This document shows positions 34,801-46,800 of a DNA stretch of 64,000 bases, piece by piece. Numbering within the stretch: position 1 is the stretch's first letter; every line of letters begins with the position of its first letter. Under the pieces are notes generated by a model that worked only from the letters and a program-made list of their open reading frames with translations, was not told the origin of the DNA and did not search any database. The stretch spans positions 15,544,388 through 15,608,387 of the forward strand of contig NC_092473.1 in the NCBI RefSeq assembly GCF_047495875.1. The letters run 5' to 3'. This DNA comes from Pithys albifrons albifrons. Its lineage: Eukaryota > Chordata > Aves > Passeriformes > Thamnophilidae. Position numbers and translations under genes: made by a program.

Positions 34801-37800
34801 CCAGGGGAGAGATACCCATGGGGACATTGCCAGGGGAGATACCCATGGGGACATTGCCAGGAGAGAGATACCCATGGGGACATTGCCAGGGGAGATACCC
34901 ATGGGGACATTGGCAGGGGAGAGATACCCATGGGGACATTGCCAGGAGAGAGATACCCATGGGGACATTGCCAGGGGAGATACCCATGGGGACATTGCCA
35001 GGGGAGATGCCCATGGGGACATTGGCAGGGGAGAGATACCCATGGGGACATTGCCAGGAGAGAGATACTCATGGGGACATTGCCAGGGGGGAGATGCCCA
35101 TGGGGACATTGCCAGGGGAGATGCCCATGGGGACATTGCCAGGGGGGAGATGCCCATGGGGACATTGCCAGGGGAGATGCCCATGGGGACATTGCCAGGA
35201 GAGATGCCCAGGGGGACATTGCCAGGGGAGATACCCATGGGGACATTGCCAGGGGAGAGATGCCCATGGGGACATTGCCAGGGGAGATACCCATGGGGAC
35301 ATTGCCAGGAGAGATGCCCATGGGGACATTGCCAGGGGAGATACCCATGGGGACATTGCCAGGAGAGATACCCATGGGGACGTTGCCAGGGGGGAGATGC
35401 CCATGGGGACATTGCCAGGAGAGATGCCCAGGGGGACATTGCCAGGGGAGATGCCCATGGGGACATTGGCAGGGGAGAGATGCCCATGGGGACATTGCCA
35501 GGGGAGATACCCAGGGGGACATTGCCAGGGGAGATACCCAGAGGGACATTGGCAGGGGAGAGATGCCCATGGGGACATTGCCAGGGGAGATACCCAGGGG
35601 GACATTGCCAGGGGAGATGCCCATGGGGACATTGGCAGGGGAGAGATACCCATGGGGACATTGCCAGGGGAGATACCCAGGGGGACATTGCCAGGGGAGA
35701 TACCCAGAGGGACATTGGCAGGGGAGAGATGCCCATGGGGACATTGCCAGGGGACCCAACCTCCAGCAGGGCTGGTGGCCACAGCCAGCCCAGGCAGCTG
35801 CAGCTCTTGGAGGGCAGTCAGGGCTCCTTCCTCTCACCCCAGTGAGCATCAGACTCCAAGCCAAAGTGAGAGTGTGGAGTTGTCCCCTTCATCTTGTGAT
35901 TGTTAATTTTTATCTTTTTTTCTTGTTTTTGACTGTTTGAAGTCAAGGCTGAAACAGCCAGTGTGGTTTGAGGTGGGGTGAGAAGTTGGGTGCAGATGCA
36001 GTTCTTGCCCTCTGCTCCATGGCATGATGAAGAGAAGGTTCCAGGGAGACCTGAGAGCCTCTTCCAGTGCCTAAAGGGGCTCCAGGAGGGACTTTGAACA
36101 AGGGGTGAAGGGACAGGACACAGGGAGTGGCTTCCCACTGCCAGAGGGCAGGGATGGATGGGATACTGGGAAGGAATTCCTGGCTGGGAGGGTGGGCAGG
36201 CCCTGGCACAGGTTGGGCAGAGAAGCTGTGGCTGCCCCAGCCCTGGGAGTGTCCAAGGCCAGGTTGGACAGGGCTTGGAGCCACCTGGGCTATGGAAGGA
36301 GCAGCTGCTGGTGGGCACCACTGGTACCCTGGGCACTGCCCCAGCAGGGAGCAAGTTCCCCAAAGCAGGGGGAGGTGAACTCATGTTCATACCAGGAGGA
36401 TGGAAAAGCAAACAGGAGTTGTAGCTGGCAAAAGGGGTCTCTGTTCCCTTCCCAGGGCAGTTCTGCAGCAGCTCTGCCCCAGAGGAGGCACCACTGGGGT
36501 GGTTTTCATGGTGCTGTGGCACAGCTGGAGCATTTTCCTGAAGCACAGAGAAGCACCAAACTGCCTGTAATACCAACAACCATCACAGATGCTTCTGTTT
36601 AAATACCCTGAACATCTGTCAGAAGAATGAAAAATGTCAGCAAGACACAGCACCAGCCTCTTGTCCTTTCTCATCTCCCAAGAAGCAGCTTATTAACCAA
36701 AAATGTTGGTCCCAGCAACTGCAGCAGCTTCGTTAAACTTTCTGTGTCTCTTATTTTACACATTTGGCTGGAACAAATGGGGAGCAGCTTTTCCCCTCCT
36801 GCAGCTTTGCTTTGGAGGGTGTGAGAGCCTCGAGCTTTCCTCCCAACTCTATTTTCTGCCTCCAGTCCCAAACAACACTCAGGTTGCACCTTCCTTTTGG
36901 GAGGGGAAGCCCAAGGGCTGCTCTTTGTTGGGAGTCACCATGAGGGGGAGGAACATCCTGGTTTGGGGGAACTTGCTCCTTTTTGTGATGCTCTCCAGAA
37001 AACCTGAGTGAGCCCAGCAAGGAGAACCCCCTGTAGCTGCCCCTGCCCTGGAGGGCAGGGATGTCCCTGTCCAAAAGGGGCCATCCACAGGGGTAGCACA
37101 GCTGGGATGTGCTGGGAATGTGGATTTCTGTGTGGTTTTAATGCTGAAATTGTGAGCTGTGTGGCCACAGGCTCAGAGGAGCCCTCACCCCTGGGCCAGC
37201 AGAGCAGAAGACAGGAGGGTGCCCAGCCATGCCCAGCCATGACCTGATTCCACATCCTTGAAGGGTGTGTGTGATGCCTGCTGAGCCCTCCAATTCCCAT
37301 GGCTGGTGCTCAGCTCCTGCCTGCTCCATCCCAATCCCTCCTTCCCCAAGTTTTGCTCCATCTTTGCCATCCAGATTTTACTTTTTTTTTTTTATTAACC
37401 CCTTTTTTCCTACAACTGACCCCAAGGGCCTGGTGACACGGTGACAATCCCACCTGCTGAGGGCTGAGCAGTCCCTGCACTGTGAGCTCAGGAGCCAAGG
37501 GGGGCTCTGTGCCTGTACCTGCTCTTTAATTACACCCTGTGGTGGGAAGCTCAGCCCCTGTGGAAGAGGAAAACGTGCCTGGCATCATCCCCAGCAGCAC
37601 AGGGAGCTCCTTCCCAATTCAAGTGATTCTCCAGAAATGTCCTCAGACTAAACAATTATTAAGAGCTTCTGAGAGAGGTTCAAATAAACATCCCCCTCCT
37701 GCAGAGATAAGGGGAAAGCTCCACACAAATGCTTTGAATCTGATCCTTTGGCTGTTAATGTTAAATAAATTGAGAAGGGCCACGGGGGAAGGAGCCCCTG

Positions 37801-40800
37801 GGGGTCACCTCTGCTTATTTGTGTGATCCTGGTGGTGTCTGCCCACACTGGGGTGCTGTGCTGCTCCTGCAACCCCCTGCCCAAGAGCTGGCAAAGCAAC
37901 ACAGCTCTCATCCAGAAATGGTAAGGGACAGAGATTTTGGAGAAGGAAATGAGTGTGGATGGGGGAGCCTGGGGCAGCAGGAGGGGCAGGAAAAAGGAGT
38001 TTGAATGGGGGAGCTTGGGGCAGGAATGGGGCTGGAAACTGAGTTGGGATGGGGGAGCCTGGGGCAGCAGGAGGGGCAGGAATGGGGCTGGGAAATGTGT
38101 GGATGGGGAACACCTGGGGCAGCAGGAGGGGCAGGGATGGGGCTGGAAAATGAGTGTGGATGGGGGAGCCTGGGGCAGCAGGAGGGGCAGGGATGGGGCT
38201 GGAAAATGAGTTTGGATGGGGGAGCCTGGGGCAGGAATGGGGCTGGAAAATGAGTTTGGATGGGGGAGCCTGGGGCAGCAGGAGGGGCAGGAATGGGGCT
38301 GGAGGAGCTCCACACACACTCCCAGAGCAGGAGGGGGACTCTGAGCAGGGGGCAGGTGCCAGCTGGGCTTTTTGCCCTATAGGAGAGCAGTGATTAATGT
38401 CACATCTCAGACATTTTTCCTTTTAGCCCTTTCTCAGACTGTTTGGAGAAGGGCCAATGTGGGCAGTGATAGCACAGCCCTCAGTGAGCTTGGGGGCAGC
38501 TGGGCTGGCATGGGGGGTGCCCAGGGAAGGCAGAGGGGAGCAGAGCCCCCCAGCAGCAGGGAATCCCTGCCTGTGCCCTGCTCTGTGCCCCCCAGCAGCA
38601 GGGAATCCCTGCCTGTGCCCTGCTCTGTGCCCCCCAGCAGCAGGGAATCCCTGCTCTGTGCCCCCCAGCAGCAGGGAATCCCTGCTCTGTGCCCCCCAGC
38701 AGCAGGGAATCCCTGCTCTGTGCCCCCCAGCAGCAGGGAATCCCTGCTCTGTGCCCCCCAGCAGCAGGGAATCCCTGCTCTGTGCCCCCCAGCAGCAGGG
38801 AATCCCTGCCTGTGCCCTGCTCTGTGCCCCCCAGCAGCAGGGAATCCCTGCCTGTGCCCTGCTCTGTGCCCCCCAGCAGCAGGGAATCCCTGCTCTGTGC
38901 CCCCCAGCAGCAGGGAATCCCTGCTCTGTGCCCCCCAGCAGCAGGGAATCCCTGCTCTGTGCCCCCCAGCAGCAGGGAATCCCTGCTCTGTGCCCCCCAG
39001 CAGCAGGGAATCCCTGCCTGTGCCCTGCTCTGTGCCCCCCAGCAGCAGGGAATCCCTGCTCTGTGCCCTGCTATGTGCCCCACAGCTGCTGCAAATCACC
39101 TGCCTGTGCCCTGCTCTGTGCCCCACAGGCTGCTACGTCCGCAGAGTGGTGAACGTGTCCCTGGGGCTGCTCCTGGCCTGGCTCAGTGTGCCCGTGGTGC
39201 TGAACCTGCTCAGTGCCAGGCAGGTCATGAACTCCTCCTTCCACCCCCTGCGCATCGTCAACACCTACGGAGCCTTCGGCAGGTACCGCTCAGGGCAGCC
39301 CTGCCCCTCTGCCAGGGTGCCCTGCCCCTCTGCCCTGCCCCTCTGCCCCTCTGCCCTGCCCCTCTGCCCCTCTGCCCCTCTGCCCTGCCCCTCTGCCCTG
39401 CCCCTCTGCCCTGCCCCTCTGTCCTGCCCCTCTGTCCTGCCCCTGTGCTCTGCCCCTCTGCCCTGCCCCTCTGCCAGGGTGCCCTGCCCCTCTGCCCTGC
39501 CCCTCTGCCCCTCTGCCAGGGTGCCCTGCCCCTCTGCCCTGCCCCTCTGCCAGGGTGCCCTGCCCCTCTGCCCTGCCCCTCTGCCCCTCTGCCAGGGTGC
39601 CCTGCCCCTCAGCCCTGCCCCTTTGCCCCTCTGCCCTGCCCCTCTGTCCTGCCCCTCTGTCCTGCCCCTGTGCCCTGCCCCTCTGCCCCTCAGCCCTGAC
39701 CCTTTGCCCCTCTGCCCTGCCCCTCTGCCCTGCCCCTCTGCCCTGCCCCTCTGCCCCTCAGCCCTGCCCCTGTGCCCTGCCCCTCTGCCCCTCTGCCCTG
39801 CCCCTCTGCCAGGGTGCCCTGGGGCCTGGGGGCACTGCAGCCAAGGAACCTGCAGGATCTGTTTGTGGGAGAGATGGTGGAAAGGAGCAGGTTCCTTTCC
39901 CACTGAATTGCAATTCATGGAATACCTGTTTGTGAGAAGGAAGAACAGGAGCAGGTTCCTTTCCCATTGAACTGCAATTTATGGAGTATCTGTTTATGAG
40001 AAGGGATAATAGGAGCAGGTTCCTTTCCCACTGAATTGCAATTCATGGAATACCTGTTTGTGAGAAGGGAGAACAGGAGCAGGTTCCTTTCCCATTGAAT
40101 TGCAATTTATGGAATACCTGTTTGTGAGAAGGGAGAACAGGAGCAGGTTCCTTTCCCAGTGAACTGCAACTTATGGAATACCTGTTTGTGAGAAGGGAGA
40201 ACAGGAGCAGCTTCCTTTCCCATTGAATTCCAACATATTTTCTTTGAGCTGCTTTCAGTGAGCTCGTTCTATCCATGCAGCAAATGGAGCAGCAGGATGA
40301 AAACCTCCATAGGAGAGTCCATCCAGTGGATGTTGCTCACCATGCCCAGCCCCTCTGGGTTTGGGGGGAGCTGCTCTTCCCCTCTGTAGGTTTGCTCTCC
40401 CTCATGTAAACACTCACAGAAGTTCTTGGGCAGCAGATTTTAGGCCAACAAAAGGAAATGCTTTTCTCAACCAGTGACTTGGGGAATTTGTTGCTGCAGG
40501 AAACTGTGGAGAGAAAAGTATAAATGGGCTCAGAAAGGAAGATTTGAGAGGAGAGGGCCAAGAGCAGCCTGGCTGCTGCCTGCAGCTCAGGAGATCCCAG
40601 GCAGGGCTGCAGGGTGGGATGGACAAGGGGAGCATCTCACAGCTGCCTGTGGAGCCAGCCTGGCTTGGGCTGGGCTTTCTGGGGACTTCTAAGCTTAGGT
40701 GAGCTGGGGCAGCAGAACCCTTCTGGTGTGCTGGCCCTCCCAGCCTCTTCCAGCTGGGAAAATGATGACCAACAGAGCTGCACCCACCAGGTGGTTCCAG

Positions 40801-43800
40801 GGCAGCAACAGGACCTCTGGCTCTGTCACCTCCTGGTCGTGGTGGCCCTGGGGTGTTCCCAGAGGTCTGAGAGGAGGGGTGGGATGGGCAGCTCTTGGTT
40901 GGAGGGCTCTGGACAAGGTCCCAGAAGAGAAGCCAACAGTAACTCAGTGTTTTATAGAAGGTGGAGCAGTTTGGCTGTTAATGGTGTGGCCAAGCAGAAG
41001 GTGAAGGGGAGGAGCAGGTCTCACATGAATAGGATGTTCCCCCCAGTTTTTCAAAGAGCAGAAATCTCTGTGGAAAGAAAAAAAGCTGGAAAAAAAATTA
41101 TTAAAAATACCAACAGTAGTTGTTGAAAATGCCAAAGTTTCTCCTGTTTTTTGAGAGAGGCAGAAATAACCCCTGAGCCCCTTTGGAGTGGGGAAGCTAC
41201 AGGAGCTTGTTTTCTTTGGGTTGTTGTTCTTTTTCTTCTCCACTCTCTGGTTTGTGTTTGAACAGTGAGCAGAACCTAAAGAGCATGTGCTGAAATGCTG
41301 CTGTAATATGTTTGTAATTCCAGCCTGTGTAAACCAATAAAAAGGGGATTGCAGCTTATAATGAATCCACGATTATGTGGAACTTGACATAGTTTGAATC
41401 ACACAGTAGGAACACACTTTTATTAGTAATTTGGTGTCCCTGATTTACAGAGTGTTTCCCAGCATTGGGCAGCTGGCCATGGCTCATAACTCAGCCCAGT
41501 GCAGAGTGTGGCACTTGGCTGCAGGACCCAGAAATCTGTTAAATGGAGGTAACAATTCTAAGCACAGGATTGCTTGGGTTGGGAGCATCTGGAGGCATCA
41601 GGGAGAAGGTGGAACCTGGGACCTTCCAAACTTTCAGCTTCTTGGGTTGGAGAAAGAGAGACCAAAGTGTTAAAAGGTTTCCAAGGGAGCTGCACAGCTT
41701 TGATGGGCAGATTTACATCCTTCTGTTTTCCTTATGGAAAGCAGCTCTTTGGGGCAGGGAATGCCCCTGGCAGGTCATGGAGGACTTGGGGTGGGCTGGA
41801 GGTGGCCATTCCCACTGCTCTGTCCCAGAGGGAGAGCACTTGAGGTGCCTCTGGTGCAGAAACACCAACCCACCTGTTGCTGTGGGAAAATCACCTGTCT
41901 GGACCATTGGCCCTGCTTGGAGTGACCCAAGAGCAGGTGATGGAGGAAGAGCACGGAATTCAGAGCTTTCCCTGGGCTTTGCTGCTGCACAGAGAAGAGG
42001 CTGCTGGGCCAGAGGTTCTCTGTAACCCAACCCAACCCAGCTGTGCCACCAGGCCAGGGACTCCTGTGCCACCATGACTCTCATCAGCCAGTGCTTGGAA
42101 TTCAGATATTGGGAGAAATCCTTCCCTGGGAGGGTGGGCAGGCCCTGGCACAGGTGCCCAGAGAAGCTGTGGCTGCCCCAGCCCTGGGAGTGTCCCAGGC
42201 CAGGTTGGACAGGGCTTGGAGCACCCTGGATCAGGTGTCCCCACGGGGATTGGAACAAGATGGTTTTGGTTCTAACCCAAACTAACAATATCCCGTTGTG
42301 TCCCCCAGCATTACCAAGGAGAGGACAGAAGTCATCCTTCAGGGGACATCCAGCCTGGATCCCAATGACCCCTCTGCAGTGTGGGAGGAGTATGAGTTCA
42401 AGTGCAAGCCTGGGGACCTGAGGAGGAGGCCGTGCTTCATCTCCCCCTACCACTATCGCCTCGACTGGCTCATGTGGTTCGCTGCCTTCCAGGTGTGTCC
42501 TCTGCTCACACCTTGGCTCTGCCCTGACCAGGAGGCACAAAGGGTGTGGGTTTCCTCTGTGTTGGGATCGTGGGGCACTGTGGGAAGCCTTGGCTGAGTT
42601 GGTTTTATTCCTAAAGTTACCAGTGTCATGGACCTCTTGGCAGTTTTTAGTGAGATCTTTTAATTAGTTCTCAACAATAACAAGAATCCCTGTCAGGGAC
42701 AGCCCTGGGGACACCCCTGGGGACACCAACTCCCACTGCCCACCTGCCTGCACATGGAGAAAGGCTCCCTCAAGGTGTTTTCCCCACGTGGTATCAGCAA
42801 ACAGGTGACAGGCATAAATTAAATGAGAGTGGGAAACCTGGAATATTAATCCTTGTGTGCCTTTGAGCTTATTTTGCAAATCTTATCCAAGAGCTTGGCC
42901 TGGGTTTTACAGAACTGGGACTTGAGTAGCAAACCCATCCCAGATTATCCCAGGCTTTTCCCTGCATCCTCTCCTGGAATATCCTCCTCCCTCTGCCCCA
43001 GCTCCTCTGTTTGCTTTCTCTGTGGGATGTTGGTGTTGGCACCGTTGGCATTCCTGGGCAGTGACATAAAGTTGGTGCCTTGGCTGGGGTTGGGTGTTTA
43101 CCCCTCTGGTTTGTGTGTGCTGGAATTCCATTTCATCTGCTTATCCCTGAGGAAAAGCCCAGCCAAGCTTCAGGCAGTGGTGGCCCAGCTGGGAAGGGGC
43201 AGTGGGAGCTGCTGGGTTTGGTCTCCCCTTGCTTTGGGAGGGCTCTGAGCGGAGGAGAACTGGGCTCATCCCAGCAAAGGTCGTGTCTGAGATGAGAGAA
43301 GGGACGTTCCCAGGGCAGGAATGGCCTGAAGGTTTGACAGCACAAAAGGGCTTTGAGGTTTGGAGCTGGAGGAGGGCAGGGCACGGGTCCTGCTCAGAGG
43401 TGAGGCTGTGCCAAGGGCTGCTGGTGCATCCCAGTTCCACCTCTGCACGGGGCCAGGGCAGCTGCTGATGTACCCAGGAAGGAGGAGGAAACAGCTCAGC
43501 CTCTTCACATCTTTATTATTAATGTTTCACTCCTTATTGTCAGTGTTTATTTCATTAGTGGTTTAATTCACTGAAAGGCTCCCCCAGGTGTTTCTCTTCC
43601 CTGGGCACAGCCTGCTGAGGTGTCTTCACAGCACCTAATTAGCAGCAATTAGCACTGTGGGCCTCCTTGCACTGGCAGGAGGAGGGGGCATCCCTCTCTT
43701 TGGGTGGCTCTGCCCACCCTGGTGCCCACCCATCCCCTCCCACTGTGGCAGCACCCCCTGGGAATGGGTGTCCTGCCCCTTCCTGGGCATCCCCACCCCA

Positions 43801-46800
43801 GTGCTCCCTGTGCCCCCTGCCCTGCGGGCTCTGCTGTGGCCCCTCAGCACACACAGCACTCTGGGAAGCACTCGCAGGTCCTGCTTAGAAGTATTAGCAA
43901 AAGGTGCAGGAAGGAGGCCAAAAACCTTCTGGAAAGTGGGAATGACTTGTGGAAAGGAGAGGGAAGGTGAGGACTGGGCACGGCGAGTGTTTTCCAGTCT
44001 GGATGTCAGGCATGTAAACACCCGCTTAAGCACGGGAGCAAATCCCCTTTGGAATGGCTGAGTTTGGGCACTGGCAGCTGTTCCTTTGGTGCCAACTCCT
44101 CCTGGGCAGCCAGAAGGGTCCCTGTCACTGGGGGCTGTCTGGCCTCGGGTCCTGCAGAGCTGTGGAAAGGACACGTAACCAGAAAGCCCAGGAGTTTGTG
44201 AAGCCAGACAAGCTGTGCAAAACCCTTGTGGTGGTTTGCAGAGTCCATAAACCCGAGTTCCTTCAGCCTCCGGATTAGGTTTAATTTGTTTGCAGAAGTT
44301 GTGGAGTGTTTCTGCAGCGCCCCTCGCCGCCTGCCCCGGGGCTGGGCTGCACCTCCCTGGCAGTGGGAGCTCTGACACAGCCAGCTCTGACAGGCTGTGG
44401 AAAAGCCAAGGACTTGGGGGAAGGATATTTAGCATCCCTTTGTGCTGCTCCTGACAGGTTCCTCTTTGCACCTCATCACCACTTGACATACGGCGCCTTC
44501 CTGTGCTGGGGGTTTCCTGCGAAACTTTCCACCTTGGCTGGAGCTGTGGGAGTCACTGGGAGGCTCTGGAGCACAGGGAGCCATGCCCCTGGCACAGGGA
44601 GGGCAGCCATGCCCCTGGCACAGGGAGGGCAGTCAGGCCCCTGGCACAGGGAGGGCAGTCAGGCCCCTGGCACAGGGAGGGCAGCCAGACCCCTGGCACA
44701 GGTAGGGCAGTCAGGCCCCTGGCACAGGGAGCCAGACCCCTGGCACAGGGAGGGCAGCCAGACCCCTGGCACAGAGAGCCAGACCCCTGGCACAGGGAGC
44801 CAGACCCCTGGCACAGGGAGGGCAGCCATGCCCCTGGCACAGGGAGCCAGACCCCTGGCACAGGGAGGGCAGCCAGACCCCTGGCACAGGGAGAGCAGCC
44901 AGACCCCTGGCACAGGGAGGGCAGTCAGACCCCTGGCACAGGGAGGGCAGCCATGTCCCTGGCACAGGGAGAGCAGTCAGACCCCTGGCACAGGTAGGGC
45001 TGTCAGACCCCTGGCACAGGGAGCCAGACCCCTGGCACAGGGAGGGCAGCCAGGCCTCTGGCACAGGGAGGGCAGCCAGGCCTCTGGCACAGGGAGGGCA
45101 GCCAGACCCCTGGCACAGGGAGCCAGACCCCTGGCACAGGGAGGGCAGCCAGGCCCCTGGCACAGGGAGGGCAGTCAGGCCCCTGGCACAGGGAGCCAGG
45201 CCCCTGGCACAGGGAGGGCAGCCAGACCCCTGGCACAGGTAGGGCTGTCATACCCCTGGCACAGGGAGGGCAGCCAGACCCCTGGCACAGCCAGGGAGTG
45301 CCCACCAGCTGTGGTGCTGCCCCACCTCTGAATGCCAATTTATTAGTTGCTGCCTCTTAATTACCGTGCCAGCAGTGCCATAATTGCATGTAATGTAACA
45401 TGGCATTATTTTGCAGGAAACCATTTTCATGATGTTAATTTTATTATCTAAATATAATGTGCCTTTTCACTTGTTTCCTAAATCCCCTCTTTGTTCCCCG
45501 TGTCTCGACGTCCCGAGGGTGCTGCAGGCTCTGAACTGAGGCCCTTCATGGAGCTCTGGCAGGGCCACAGCCCAGCCAGAAAAAGGGCTGAGTGGCTTCT
45601 TCCCGTCTGCAGGAGGGGGAAAAAAAACCCAGGAATGTGTGGAAATCTGTGGGCTCTTTTCACTCTGCTGGTTCCTGGGCACTGGGGGGCTCAGCAGAAA
45701 TAACGTGGCCCCCACTGAGGTCCCTGTTGGGCAGGTTGGTCACTCAGGACCTCTCACCTCCAGCAAAGCAGCTTCAACCAGTGCATAATTTAAGAGGAAC
45801 CCCTGCCCTTGTGAGGGGTTGGAACTGGAGGCTCTGGAAGGGATACTAGGCTGGGATACCAGGCTGGGATTCTGGGATTTCAGCTGAAGGGAATGGCACA
45901 TTTGCAGATGCCACCAGGCCATGAGCCCTGTGGAGAGTCATGGAATGGGTTGGGTTGGAAGGACCTTAAAGCTCATCCCATCCCACCCCCTGCTATGGGC
46001 AGGGACACCTCCCACCAGCCCAGGGTGCTCCAAGCCCTGTCCAGCCTGGCCTGGGACACTCCCAGGGCTGGGGCAGCCACAGCTTCTCTGGGCACCTGTG
46101 CCAGGGCCTGCCCACCCTCCCAGCCAGCAATTCCTTCCCAATATCCCAGTGTCAGTGGGAAGCCATTCCCCTTGGCCTGTTCCTCCAGAGTCTTGTCCAA
46201 AATCTTTCTCTGCTTCTTTTGGAGCCTCTTTAGGCACTCAGAGGGACTCCAAGGTGTCCCTGGAGCCTTCTCTTCTCCAGGGTGAAATCAAGGAGAGGGA
46301 ATTGGATCCCTCTGGATTTCCTGTTATTCTGGAAGGGGCAGTGAAATGGGAGGATGTTTTCTGAGCCACAGAATCATAGAATGGTTTGGGTTTGAAGGGA
46401 CCTCAAAGCCCATCCAGTGCCACCCCTGCCATGGGCAGGGACACCTCCCACCAGCCCAGGGTGCTCCAAGCCCTGTCCAGCCTGGCCTGGGACACTCCCA
46501 GGGCTGGGGCAGCCACAGCTTCTCTGCCCACCCTGTGCCAGGGCCTGCCCACCCTCTGAGAAGGGAGGAAATAATGGATGAAAGGGCAGAATCTGATTGA
46601 ACCTCCCAGAACTGAGGTTCAGCTTTAGGAATAACTTTGCCCCCTTGACACTTCCCTGTGTTACTGCAAAGACTTCCTGTTTTTACAGGAGCTGGAGACG
46701 AATTGCTGAAGTTTCAGCTGTTCTCCTGCTACTGATGCCAACCCTGCTGTGATTATTTGCCTTCTTCAGGGTGACATTTTAGGAGGAGCTCAGCCATCAG

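Larger units (their letters stand above)
34423..39128 (+). other. LMF1: LMF1 intron 7-8, 4.7 kb
   Basis: Contains a 27-29-bp array (34563-35756), a 3'-truncated CR1 (36027-36300), a 56-bp array (37935-38308) and the 31/42-bp array that leads into exon 8. The stretch 36300-37930 is unique; it includes a T-rich run near 37380-37392 and shows no gene. Confidence 0.75.
39283..42308 (+). other. LMF1: LMF1 intron 8-9, 3.0 kb
   Basis: Starts with a pyrimidine-rich minisatellite and a 64-bp array, and ends with a CR1 abutting exon 9. The 40250-42090 part is unique. Within it 41270-41450 is AT-rich, unlike its GC-rich neighbours, and might be a conserved non-coding element. Confidence 0.75.

Noticed and set aside
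33771..35906. Long open frames (up to about 710 codons) on both strands
   Set aside because: They are produced by the 31-bp and 27-29-bp minisatellites, stay open in several frames and both strands, and show no domain or codon-use signature. The only coding part is exon 7.
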